Assembly (NCBI GenBank): GCA_009869945.1 | Contig: WIXG01000257.1 | Span: 1 to 64,000, forward strand | From: Mesaphorura yosii | Taxonomy: Eukaryota > Arthropoda > Collembola > Poduromorpha > Tullbergiidae | Direction: 5' to 3' | DNA: 64,000 bases | Shown: piece by piece, positions 1-10,850 of the stretch | Position numbering within the stretch: the stretch's first letter is position 1 | Layout: every line of letters starts with the position of its first letter | Program-made: the position numbers and the translations under genes | Notes under the pieces: model-generated | What the model was told of the DNA's origin: nothing | The model's input: the letters and a program-made list of their open reading frames with translations, nothing else | Databases searched by the model: none

Positions 1-42
1 CTAGAGATGAGGCGTGGATCGGATAATTTCGGATAAACCGTG

Positions 43-74
43 TCCGACCCGTATCCAATTGGATACGGGTCGGA
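43..74. repeat. 32-bp perfect palindrome inside the transposon
   Basis: Two 16-base arms meet at CCAATTGG with no mismatch and no loop, so single-stranded DNA or RNA here would fold into a hairpin. The arms contain CCGACCCG/CGGGTCGG, the same word as the surrounding subterminal repeats. It therefore probably arose from two such repeats in opposite orientation. Confidence 0.9.
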
Positions 75-547
75 TGGATAATGAAACATATTTAAATTGC
101 GGATTCGGGTTGGGTCGGATCTGCACCCCATGGATGCGGATCGGGTCGGATAATTGAAATCTTTAAAAATGCGGATTCGGGTCGGATCGGATATTGCTAG
201 TCTCGGATAGGTGGTTTTACCGTCTCTGTGAGTGGATTTTGACGGATAGTGCTGGGTTGCATTACCTATCCTTTGAGAATGTCAGGAAAGTCTAAATGGC
301 GCGCTGAGAATGCATTTTCAGCAGTTCATGCTTCAACAACACTCAAAATATTCAAAAGCGTTGGGCAACACACTGAGCACACTGGCAACGTTGCCAGGCT
401 GAGTGCACATTGGTCGTAAGCAAAATTAATTCTACGATACAGTCTCTCGTACTTTACTTCATTCGGAGCAAAATCGGAAGGAATTCGAAGTCAGGAAGGT
501 GCTGCTTCACTTATATCCGTCCTCGAGTATCACTGCTTCATATTCTG

Positions 548-746
548 GTAAGTGATAATTTAAAAATTGTCATCTCTTAAATGACAAATTCAAGTAGGAA
601 CCTATACAAATTCAGGATAACCTCAACTGACCATGACCAATGATCATCACAGCTCTTGGAACAAGATGGCAAGTACATCAAGTCAGATTGACTCTAATGG
701 GGAAATAACTTTGACAAGTTGGCTCGTGACGAGGTCATCCGTTTAA
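548..746 (+). pseudogene. Intron plus 37-codon reading frame inside the hAT-like element
   Basis: A good donor (GTAAGT at 548) and acceptor (TTCAG ending at 615) bound a 68-base stretch, the size of real introns in this window. Eighteen bases downstream an ATG opens a 37-codon frame (633-746, stop TAA). I see no BED finger or hAT dimerisation domain in it. It may be the 5' end of the lost transposase gene or a captured host 5' end; the sequence does not decide. Expression is not shown. Confidence 0.35.
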
Positions 747-1027
747 TTAGCGTCCAAACTCCTCTGGTTATTTCGGATACGGATATTTTGAAATTCGAGT
801 TGTCGGATAATGGATTCAAGAATTAATAGCTTCGGATTCGGGTTGGATCGGATAATTAAATTTTCACAAATTTTGGATTCGGATCAGATCGGATAAATGT
901 GTTGTGGATTCGGGTCGGATCGGATTTATAAAGTTATTCAAATGTCGGTTACGGATTCGACTGGGTTTAGAGTTTGGTGGATAACGGTCGGATGGATAAT
1001 GAAAAAGTCCTATCCGACTCATCTCTA

Positions 1028-1760
1028 GTTCACACGTCCTCCTCGTGTGTCATGTCGTGCCGTGTCGTGGGTGCTGTGCTTCTGTTACTGCAATCAAATT
1101 ACTTAATGTAAACGCTTAATTACGGTGTTTATGATCTCAGCTTCAGCGTCAGCTTGTGTGAGTTCCTGCAGGCCCACGTCGTTTGGCGACCTTTGCATAT
1201 GACGCTTCGCTCTGCTTCTGCTCTGCTCGGTGTTGTACTTCCATTTATCCATCACATCATCGCCACACGTGACACGACGGACATGGACATGAGTTCATCA
1301 TCATTCACTGGATTGATGCCGAGCCGTAAATACTTAATCAGATTCCATGAGTCCATGAAAGTTTGCATGAGCACGTACTCCAATGTATTATTGATAGATA
1401 GCTATTTGCTGTTGCTGAGCTGATGCTATTTTGATATTTGATTCGCTCCTAATGAAAGCCCGGTGCTCGTTGTCGTCGTAATCGTGATGGGCGATGACTG
1501 ATGGCCTCTGGTCTGGCATATTCTTGTACGGTTTCAGTGGTCTGGCTCATTTCAATGGGGATTTATTCGGTATGGCCTGTCAGAATCGCCAATCATCATA
1601 CATTTTCCTCTCCATGCATGCACAGAACACAAGAATTGCACAACTTATTACAGTCACAGTGCTACAATTCGCGAACCCATTCGATAAGCAGCGCTGCGCT
1701 ATGAAGTAGACGTGTTGATGAAGATGTACCATCACCAATAACAACACCATACCAAGTTGA
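1028..1760. other. Intergenic, no gene seen
   Basis: Apart from the presumed target duplication at 1028-1035, nothing recognisable is present. The open frames are short, lack splice context and show no domain. Confidence 0.5.
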
Positions 1761-1770
1761 GTATATAAAG
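1761..1770 (+). promoter_or_regulatory. TATA-like box (upstream)
   Basis: GTATATAAAG matches the TATA consensus on the strand of the next gene. It lies about 180 bases upstream of a second TATA box, so it is either an alternative promoter of the same gene or fortuitous. Confidence 0.3.
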
Positions 1771-1940
1771 CCTGATAGTACTCACCACAGCAGGCACAAC
1801 CCAGTAAACCGTAAATTCCAAGTCCGACTTCAACTAACTTCAATTCCAGCAAGGCAAGCACTGCTGAACTGAACAAGAGCCAAGAGCTCAGCGAACAGCG
1901 GCTCGGCTCAGTCGTGGTGGTGGTGAACCTCTGCCGAGTG

Positions 1941-1948
1941 TATAAAAG
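1941..1948 (+). promoter_or_regulatory. TATA box of the finger-protein gene
   Basis: TATAAAAG at 1941 is a strong TATA match in a relatively GC-rich stretch. Transcription would start near 1970, giving a 5' leader of about 560 bases before the ATG at 2535. The leader contains an upstream reading frame (2369-2479). No convincing initiator (TCAGT) is seen at the expected place. Confidence 0.5.
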
Positions 1949-2368
1949 GCGAGCCACACTGCAGAGAGTACAAAGAGTGTAAAACTAAACTACGAATTGA
2001 ATCAAGTTGAAATCGTACCGTACCGTCGCTGTGCATAACATAACGTAGTAGCCAATCAGTCAGCCGTAGCAGCCCGTAGTGCACTATTCATAATCATATC
2101 ATATCACCAGTACAGTACTTCTATTGCTTTGCTGATACGAAACGAGTTACAAGACTTTATAGCACGGGTATTTATATTTAACGCGACTCGCTGCTGCAAT
2201 ATTTCGGATTGATCTTCAATCTGATTAGATAACGATACGGTACGATACTACAACTACAGTCAGTTCAAAGACTTGAGAACCAATGTTACTAGAATACTAC
2301 GAAAATTAGCATGCACGTAATTTATTAATTGAGCTGTGCATTACTGTGCGTCAATAAGATTCTTCTAA

Positions 2369-2479
2369 ATGTCTGCCTCTACGAATTCGAATTGCAATTC
2401 CTTCTCGGCTGCAATAACCCAGAAAAAGACTGCTGCTACCTCCTTCGACTTTGACTTCCTGGTTCATTCGACGGCTTGA
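2369..2479 (+). CDS. Upstream ORF in the leader, 36 codons
   Basis: An ATG at 2369 opens 36 codons rich in Ser, Thr, Asn and Ala and ends at TGA 2477-2479, 55 bases before the main start. It could lower translation of the main protein. It resembles the main protein only in composition and matches no domain I know. A splice joining it to the main frame was considered, but a TAA directly precedes the main ATG and no donor is evident. Confidence 0.35.
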   Translation: MSASTNSNCNSFSAAITQKKTAATSFDFDFLVHSTA

Positions 2480-2534
2480 TCGTACCTGGCTCGGAGCACA
2501 GCACTAGCTATACAAATACCACCGGGATCATTAA

Positions 2535-4085
2535 ATGGCTCTAGACCTGAGCTTAAAAACAGGTAATGCAATGTACTAATACAGCAATTTGTTATTCGTC
2601 GGTGGATTGAACTAATTTTTAACCGTTCACTAAGCAGGTCAGTGGCCAGAACGATCAGACTCATCAGTAATAACTTCTACACATTCAGCCTACCACGAAA
2701 TAAATAGGAAGAGTTATCAACTGCAACAAAATCATCACCAATTACTTGAGACTGAACAAGGATTCTACAACAATAATGCATCAGCAACGGGATCATCTGT
2801 GCCAATTTCCTTGGTCACAACCAAAAAAAGGCAAATCCATCTTCATCCGAATCCCGGCGGTTCCTCACATCGTCCAACTCCAGCCAATGTCCACGTCCAT
2901 GCCCGTTGGGGCGAACCCGTGAGCAGCCACAGCCACCATCATCGTCTTAATGGCGACCACGGAGTCATAAGGAGGAGCGGTGGTGGCGGCAGCAATAGCA
3001 ATGGTGTGTTCAATAATACTCCTCGATTCGCACAAGCTCACGCAAATAACGGGTATGTGAATGTGCACGCGATCTCGTCGCCGCTGTCTCCGTCGCCAAC
3101 GCCAGTTCACGATGTCGACGAGGACGGGGAACCGGGAGAACTGCGGATTGTGGAGGAACAAAATTCTCATCATCACACGCCATCGACGGCACCACGATCA
3201 CGCTCAATTACATCGTCAGCCGTAACCGTACCGTACGCCCATATCCTCGCGCAACAAAACCAGCTGCCACCTACGTCGAGGGGTTTGAAACGGATCCTGG
3301 CTGAGGAGGAGATTAACGACACCTCCACGTCGCGGCTGTCGGCATCAACGTCATTTGCTCACTCAACTATAATCAATACGAACACAAGTAGCCAAATGAG
3401 AATAAGACACCCAAAGAAGGCCAATATATTTCTACACCACCAAGAAGAATTAAAGCAATTGAACCTAAACAATAATTCATGCAACAGCAATAGTAGCAGT
3501 CACAGCTATGCTAGTAATAACGATAACCATAACCAAGAATCCAGATTCGCTGTCGCCAGTAGTCCCAGTCCCACGCGTTCTCCGCTTGAGTTCCAGGTGG
3601 TGGAGATAAGCACCAACAGTAATAATGTTACCTCCGTCCAGCCTTGTGACTCGTCGTCGTCATTGGTCTCGTCTCGTAATAGCGTCATCACTTCATCCAC
3701 GTCGCCTATTCCTGCCACATCAGCCACTAAGATCGAGTTTGTGGTCACGAACAATCTAGTGCCACCAGCTACCCCTACCACTAATATCAACGGAGCATTA
3801 GCCGTAGAGAAGGGCAAGAAAGTGGAGAATAAGTTTACGTGTACTCACTGCACGAAGAACTTCAAGAAGCAGAGTCTACTCGACGCCCACATGCGGCTAA
3901 TGCAGGAAAAGGCAAAATGGAAGAGTTTTCAGAAGAAAAAATATATCAAGACTGGGAATCCGCCGGCTCCGGTCCCCGCTCAGGCTCCTCAGCCCAATAA
4001 TAATACAAGTACCAGCACAAGTCCTAGGCCCAATAGTACTGACTCCTCACCTCCGAATAATACGACTGCGAACGGGGTGAAGTAG
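2535..4085 (+). CDS. Low-complexity protein with N-terminal CtBP-type motif and one incomplete C2H2 finger
   Basis: Two coding exons, 2535-2562 and 2638-4085, joined across a 75-base intron in phase 1, give 491 residues. The start is fixed by a TAA directly before the ATG. The first exon encodes only MALDLSLKT plus one base; the LDLSLK core resembles the PxDLSxK motif by which many repressors bind CtBP, although Pro is Ala here. Most of the protein is rich in His, Ser, Asn, Thr and Pro. Near the C-terminus, Cys411-x2-Cys414-x12-His427 looks like a C2H2 finger, but the second His is missing; a basic Lys-rich stretch follows. A nuclear repressor role is inferred from the motif and finger only. 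I do not recognise the family. The reading frame and splice are well supported, the function is not. Confidence 0.7.
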
Positions 4086-5045
4086 CAACAGTAGCAGGCA
4101 CACTGAAGATGTGTTAATAACCAATGCTAGCGTTAACGCTGTTAACAATAGTTCAGAGTCAGGGACCGAGACCAAATTTAGTTCAGTTAAGGCCCTTGTT
4201 TAAATTTATAATTCCTAACACGTGAGTCATTTTAGCTATTATTATATATAATTACGTCGTTAGAACCTTGTGTTGGAATCTGGAGGAGTGTACCAAATAG
4301 TTTTAAGTTCTTATCGCCTACTTGGCCTGTTTCAGATACCGGTGAGCAATTATTTACCTCAGACGACACCTATGCAAGGTATAGACTTCATTGTTAATTT
4401 TCTGGTATCGTATCATGTTTAGTCAATTTCAAAGGAGAGACTTATTAATTGGCTAGTTAGTTTTTTTGTTTTAGTTCGTTGTTTTTGACGTCTTTCTCTA
4501 TTCTTTTTGTTTCTTCTAATGCGTAGTTTTTGTTTTTTGTACCTTGTAATAGAAAAATACTGAAAGCCAAACAAAATGGAGAGGGACCAGAAACCTTTAC
4601 TTTTTTATCTTTCGTAGGAGCTGAGACTGGTAGTTTGTTAATAATGGTTAGTTAATTTTGTGAGCAATGACTTCAACGATTTCTGTACCGTTCCCCGTGT
4701 GCTAAAGTTTTAATTTGTCGACTTGATTGTTCGCTCTTCACTTGTTTTAATTTTACGTGTCTGTTAAACCTGCTTTTCTCTGTTGCTAATCCTTAACTGT
4801 ACTTTTAAGTTTCCCATGACTCGCCAACACTCACTGCAATTACAATAATTAACACGCAAAAACTGAGCTTGAAATCTTCGCACTGCACTGTTTTGTTTTT
4901 GTTTCCTAATTTATCGTGTTTCGTGTTAATAATCTTCATCCTCCTTTACTCGAGGTAAATATTTGAGTCCTAATTGACTGTAAAACCAGTTAATTGCATT
5001 ATACATTGATGAATTGATGGCATTGTCCTGGAAAGATTCAATAAA
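4086..5045 (+). other. Probable 3' UTR of the finger-protein gene
   Basis: This stretch is T-rich and without a supported reading frame. The first good AATAAA downstream of the stop is at 5040-5045, which would make a 3' UTR of about 0.96 kb. Weaker variants earlier could also serve. The remaining gap to the kinesin 3' end shows nothing recognisable. Confidence 0.35.
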
Positions 5046-5909
5046 TCGTAAAACGTAACATTTATATGGAAATCCGCACACGCACACATGCGTCGTGAGT
5101 TCATAATTCTCATTCATTCTTAATCATTACTCAATTATATAAAAAGATGGTCGAGATCGAAGTTCAAGTTGTGGAAAATTTCTGTTTGTGGTAATTGGCA
5201 ATGCAATGATTGCGATTGGAGTTTACGCTTTACGGTGCTTTGTGCTTTGCCCGAATGTTAATTCACAGGTCAGACAGGTCGTGTGATTCGCATTTTCGCG
5301 CATCGTTCGTTGCAAAAACGACTAAAAACTAGTAAAAACTAAAAGCAACTTTCATAATAAGTTCAAGGTTAATTTTTGCTGGTCCTCTGCTGACATTTAA
5401 CATCTAACCTTTAAACCTTTTGGTCCTTCCTCTCCTCATGGCCTCTGACACTTACAAAAGTAAAATATTCGACGCGACGTTTGGCGTTTTTGTGGAGCCG
5501 AGTACCAAGTCAATTACTGACACTAGATTAAATCTTTTCATGCCTTTTGCGATATAAAGCTACAAAAAGCATGAATTTATTGGTATCGAGGCTACTGTAA
5601 AGCAAAACCGCGATAAGGAGCTTCAACAGTTTCAAGACATCCACAAGACTTAACCGTGTTCGCAGAAAATATGCGGATGTTATTTTGTCGTTGTACGTTT
5701 AACATGTAGCTCGAAGTCTCAATCGTGGTCTCAATTCCATTTATTTACAAAGTGCTAACGTGGATAACGGATTTAGGGCAATGCTCCTTCTTGTGCTTGC
5801 AATAGGCTTCTGCTAAAGCTCATGCTAATCTTTCAACTGTCTCACCATCACCAGTCGCCTACAATCTTCCAGGATTCGGACATCCGCAACGCATTTCTTA
5901 AGAATTGAA

Positions 5910-5915
5910 TTTATT
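5910..5915 (-). other. Candidate polyadenylation signal of the kinesin gene
   Basis: TTTATT on the given strand reads AATAAA on the gene strand, about 225 bases after the kinesin stop. Another copy lies near 5738. The two convergent 3' ends are thus less than 1 kb apart. Confidence 0.4.
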
Positions 5916-6139
5916 GCATTTAATTGAATGCGTAATATATGATAATAACTTTTCAAACATACATGCATGTAATGAGAATGAGAAACCAGTACTAAATTCA
6001 TTTTTAACAAACTAAGAAGAGTATTGAATTGAGAAGTTTGTTGAGTCACTTCCGATGACGATTGCATAAAATTCTGGAGCATCCTGGCTGTTGACTAGAA
6101 ATAACCTGCACAAGGGACAAATAAATAGGAATGAAAATG

Positions 6140-9100
6140 TTATAGGTCATGTGACATCGTTATTGTGCATTGTTGATGTTTACGTCTAAAGGTACCTGCC
6201 CTGTTCAGCTCTTGACCATGATGAGGATGAGGAAGGTAGCTGGGCGGCGACGAATGGTGCGAGAATGGGAAGTTGGTCGGGTACAGCAGCGCTGGATTAG
6301 TCGTGTTGACAAATAGGGACGACGGCGAGTGCGCGTGGTGACCGTGGTAAGGATACGAGGGATGAAAATGAGATCCTGTGTCCGTGCCGCTGCTGCAGCA
6401 ATTTACGCCCACGCCCATGCTGATGCTGGCATTGCCTCGTTCATTGTAGCAAACGCCAGCACCGGCACAATCTGCATGAAGTCCAGAGCAATGTCCATGC
6501 CCTTGCGTGCGATGGAGGTAGGAAGAAGTTTTCGGTAAAATTGGCTCCCATCTCTGTGCAAGACGTTGCTCCGCCTGAGAGTGGAAGATTTTGAAGGGAG
6601 AAAAAGGCGAGCCTACCCCTGCTGAAGCTGCTTCTGATGCAGCCTGGAGATGAGCGCGATTCTGGTCTACGCTCATAAATGGATTTATAAATTGGGAGCC
6701 GGTGTGAGGATACGACTGCTGAAGGGACGCGCGCTCGCGCTGGATTTCTTGAGATTGCATGCGTTGTGGTGAACTCGAACTCATTGGAAACTGTAGGCGC
6801 CAAGCTTCTAGGCCAGGCTGCACTGAAGCTGGAGGGGAAATGACTAGCTTTCTCTTCGGCTGCTGCTGCCGTTGCTGCTGATGCATTTCAGCCTGCATTT
6901 GTAAAGGGCGTAATTGAGAGCTCATGGACTTCAACCCCGGCTTGCAATTAGGGCTGTTGTTGCTGCTGCTGCTGCCATTGCTGCTTTTTGGTGATAATTT
7001 TGAAATTGAGTCACTTTCAATGCTGCTGCTGTTGCTGTTCGTGCTGGCTGTTGATTCGCTATTACTGTTCCTGTTGCTATTCGAGTACGTACTTGAGTTA
7101 TTGGGGCAAGCCCCAAGCTTCAGCAATTTGTTGAGCTTAATGACGCCCCTCTGCACTTTGGCCAGTTCAATATTCACATTCCAGCCCGAACACTCTTCAA
7201 TTTCAGTGTCCAGCACAGGATCTGGCTCGCTGTGATCCATTGCCTGCAGCTTGACGATTTTATCCAAGTATGGCATAACGATGGTATGCCTTTGAGCCAG
7301 CTGCCTCAAGTTCTGGATCTGCTTGCCGATTATTTCCATTTGATCCAATTCTTTCACGAAGTGTGTGCGGAATTTTGTGCTTTTGCTGCAGTCGATTACC
7401 GTTTTCTCCACTGGAGCAGGTTTAAAATGATTGACGTTCAGTTTCTCGTCGACAGTTTTGCAAATTTTGGCTTGATGGCTCTCAACCGGCTTCATTGCAA
7501 CAGACTTCATGATTCTTGCCTCGTCAAGCTTTTCCTCCAGCGAGCTGAAGTCGAACGTCCCGTTCTCAACAATCTTAACTTTGTTGATGTGAGACTTTGG
7601 CTTGATCGCCACTGACTGATACGAAGAAGACGACGACACGGAGCCATTCGAATGGTTGGAATTGGAATCACTCAATTCCGAAACCTCTTCATCGTTCAAG
7701 CTTTCTCTTCTGATTTCTGCACGCTTCTGAAGATTCTGTGTGTGGTTGAAGGAAATTGTACGGTACTTTCCAAATTCACAGCTTATTGGTAAGGTCTCAG
7801 CCTCTGCAAAGTCTTCTTCAAATTCGTCTGTGCTTTCAAAGGGAGTCATTAAAACTGGACGTGATTTTGTGAATTCTGAGACCTTTGGGATCTTGAAGAC
7901 AAACTGCGGACCACGCACTCGACTAAAACTGTTGTGATTCAGTTGGTCAACGTGAATTGGCGTAGAATGCCTCAGGGCTGGGGCTGAGTCTGAGCAGCTT
8001 GATTTAGAACGGCTACGACTGCTTGTACTGCTATTGCAACTTTCTTTTGTACTTTCATTTTTGCTTTCACTCAGAGAAAGTTCTTCAAATTCATTCTCTA
8101 CTGAATTCTCCGCGATGAGCGTGGGAAACTTTTCTCTCACGATTGGTGAATCTTCCAAGTCGGAAGTCACTTCGACGGGGGTCAGCTGAATTGTCTCTGC
8201 TTCACTGAAATAATTTGCGATGGATCCGTGAATTCTCTCTCCGATTCGCGAATCTGCATTCACGCAGTGCATTGTAGGGTAATTCACTCTCAGCAGATAT
8301 TTCAGATGGTTAATCTTTGCGTCGGTGATTGGCGAGCTCGGAGGCGACGCGTAGGAATCGGTGGTGTCCGAAGAGTCGCTGGACGGATTTCTTGGCAGCT
8401 TCTGCACTTCTTCCTGCTTCCATGCAAGGCATTTTATTGTGTTTGAACAAGGAATAAATACTTCTGTGCCCACTATTTTCGACGGCATATTAGAGAGCGA
8501 TGAGGTAGATCCGGAACATGTAGCTGAATCTTCACTTTTTATTTCAGCCTATAAAACAAGCGCTTTTTAAATTCTATCTCAGTGCATGTAACAACGCAAA
8601 GCTGCCTTACTTGGACCATAGCATCCGAAGAAAACGAGCTGGTCATCGTGGAGGCAGATGTGCTTGTCGTCGCTTTCGCTGATGAGCTTGATGCTGAAGT
8701 TTCATCAGAAGCTTCTTTTAGAAACTGCTGTTGGCGTTCCAGAGTCTGCTTGTCATGATGAGTCCAGCTCTCGATTGCCGTTATCAAACGATTCCAGCTC
8801 TGCTTAGATGTGAGCCCTCGTAGAACTCCTCCATTCTGCAACACGAACGAGAATGACAAAATTTCCGTTAGCAACTCATTGGCAGTGCCAGTTTCTCAAG
8901 TTGTACTTACGTTTTGCGCCGACCGAATAAGGTTCGCCAATCTGGAAATGTCCTTCCGAAACTCGGTTCCAGACATGCTGCCGTAAATATTGGAGGTATC
9001 GTTCACGGGGTGGAAAATACCAATTCGTGGTTGGTTTTCAACCAGACGTGCTCGTTGTGCGAATCGGAAGCTGTTCAATGTTTGGGCGTAGCAGCAACTG

Positions 9101-10850
9101 GCCGGCGATGCAGCTAAAAGAAGGGAAAGGAAATCCGTTACGATTTCTTGCAGTGAACATTTTTGTTGTCTTACTGATAATGATGGACGTTGAACTGTTC
9201 CCACCAAGAGAGTCTTTCAGGAGAAACGTCAGTGTTGAATCACGGTACGGAATATAATGAGCTTTCTCCGCTAAAATTAGAACGATTGTACTGGTCAGTT
9301 TTCAATGGGGAGAAACTCTAGAAACTGCTCAAATTCACAATTAGACTCGCTCACCCAATGAAGAAATTACATTTCCCAGCGTGACTAAAGATCGGTTGAT
9401 GTCTTTGCCTTCCGCGAGCAGATTTTTCGTGGTAATCAGGTCAGCCTTCTCACTGCAACAGACAGAAGCTAAATGAAAACCGGTGCTGGCAAGCATATTG
9501 CCTTAATATGTTCATAAACTTTTACCTCCCGGCCAAATCGACCAAGTGCACTTGATTGGTTCTAGTCACAAGACCCGCTCCCTCTTCCCCACCGTCAGAC
9601 TCCATGGACGAAGTAAGATAAAGCGTCCAGATTGCGTGACTTCTGCTACTGCGACGGTTCGAACCAGTCGTTCCAGTCGCTCGCCTTCTCTCACCTTCCC
9701 AAAGATAATTCAGAAATTCCCATTCTTCATTGATTTGGATTCGTGTCAGTCCTGCATTTGAACAGAGAGTCTCAGTCATTTGTAGCATTTGCTTGAGTCC
9801 AAAGTCCTCTTACAACAATCATCGTTAACTGCAGTGCATTCTTTTTTAGCATTAAGTAATTACAGGCACGAGATCGTTTCCTAACCTTGGACATGAGGCC
9901 CCAGCTGCGGGTGTTCCCGTAATTTCAGTATTTTCTCAGAATGTGTTAGGAGATCTCGCACTTTCTCACGATAAATTTCCATAAAACTGACTTCGAAAAG
10001 GAATGACGACTTCCGCGTCTCTTGTCGCTTGAGTTTCTCCCATAGGCATTGGCAAAGTCTTGGAATTAGTCCAGGATCTTCCTACAGAAGGCAATAAAGT
10101 TGTTGCTAAAATGTTGCAACTAGTATGACACGATAACCATCATTAAGCTGTCTGCTTCAAATTATTTCAAACAGGATTCACAAGATCTGAACTGAGACAA
10201 GAACTCAAAGTGAATGGAATCTGGCATCGGTCCTGTTTCATGATTATCACTAAATGACCAGCTTGATTTGTCAGCTTGAGCGCTTACCTTGGTCCCCAAC
10301 ATCGTGTGGGTCTTGCCAGTACCTTAGGGAAAATAATTACATCTTATCACTGAAATTCTGACTTTCTTTATCAAGAAGAAAATTCTAGAATTGAATCCAT
10401 ACCTGATTGACCATAGCAAAGGACGGTCGCGTTGTGCCCTCGCAGTATTGATTTCTCCAGACTTGGGCCCATTTCGTCAAACACTGAACTCTGTGCCGCT
10501 GCGTCATTTCCATTCTTGCCGAGCCAGAAGACGTGATCAAAGTCAAATTGCCGTAAACGCTGACGACTGTCGGCAGAAGGTCTCTCGGGAACCTGCGAGG
10601 GGATAAGCAGATTATATTTGTGCCACGGTCAATGGTGTGCTATTGCTGGAGTAATTAGCTAGCAATACCTTAATGTCAGTGATAAACGCAGAGGTATTAT
10701 CCAGTCCGACCACGACAACATGCCCGTCCTCCTTTTCTCTGAAATACAGCGAAGAAAGGCCCGATCTTATCGAAGCTGTAAAATGACTGCCTGAAGGACT
10801 CACCTTCTCGAAATCGGACGAACTCGCAGCGCAACTTTGATTTTTGACAT
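6140..10850 (-). CDS. Kinesin motor protein, kinesin-3-like, with long low-complexity tail
   Basis: Eleven exons on the minus strand: 10850-10804, 10738-10669, 10592-10403, 10322-10288, 10081-9886, 9751-9526, 9452-9355, 9270-9175, 9113-8911, 8835-8611, 8548-6140. All junctions are GT-AG and keep frame, giving 1264 residues. The motor starts at residue 1 (SKIKVALRVRP). It has P-loop GQSGTGKT (100-107), switch I NRRSSRSH (211-218) and switch II DLAGSE (251-256), so ATPase and microtubule-dependent motion are expected. The words FDFDHVFW, GLIPRLC and LREHPQLGPHVQ resemble kinesin-3 motors. No FHA or PX domain is visible. The tail from about residue 390 is rich in Ser, Asn and Gln, with a Cys/His-rich patch near the end. 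Cargo is unknown. The C-terminus may differ by splicing (see findings). Confidence 0.92.

Larger units (their letters stand above)
2..1027. mobile_element. Non-autonomous hAT-like DNA transposon
   Basis: The ends form an inverted repeat: TAGAGATGAG at 2-11 matches CTCATCTCTA at 1018-1027 in reverse complement, followed on both sides by GGATA-type sequence. The 8 bases right of the element, GTTCACAC (1028-1035), would be the target duplication. Base 1 is C, as expected for the last base of the left copy, but the other seven lie outside the window. About 200 bases inside each end are packed with GGATTCGGGT/CGGATCGGAT repeats, like hAT subterminal transposase-binding repeats. The middle holds no transposase, only a short intron-containing remnant (see 548-746). 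Eight-base duplications and TAGNG-type ends are known for hAT; the family assignment is inference. Confidence 0.8.

Noticed and set aside
6924..7235. Leu-rich plus-strand frame
   Set aside because: It is the antisense shadow of CTG/GCT-rich coding sequence in kinesin exon 11.
9650..9670. GGTTCGAAC resembling a tRNA T-loop
   Set aside because: It lies in kinesin exon 6 (codons around GSNRR), and no acceptor stem or anticodon arm can be built around it.
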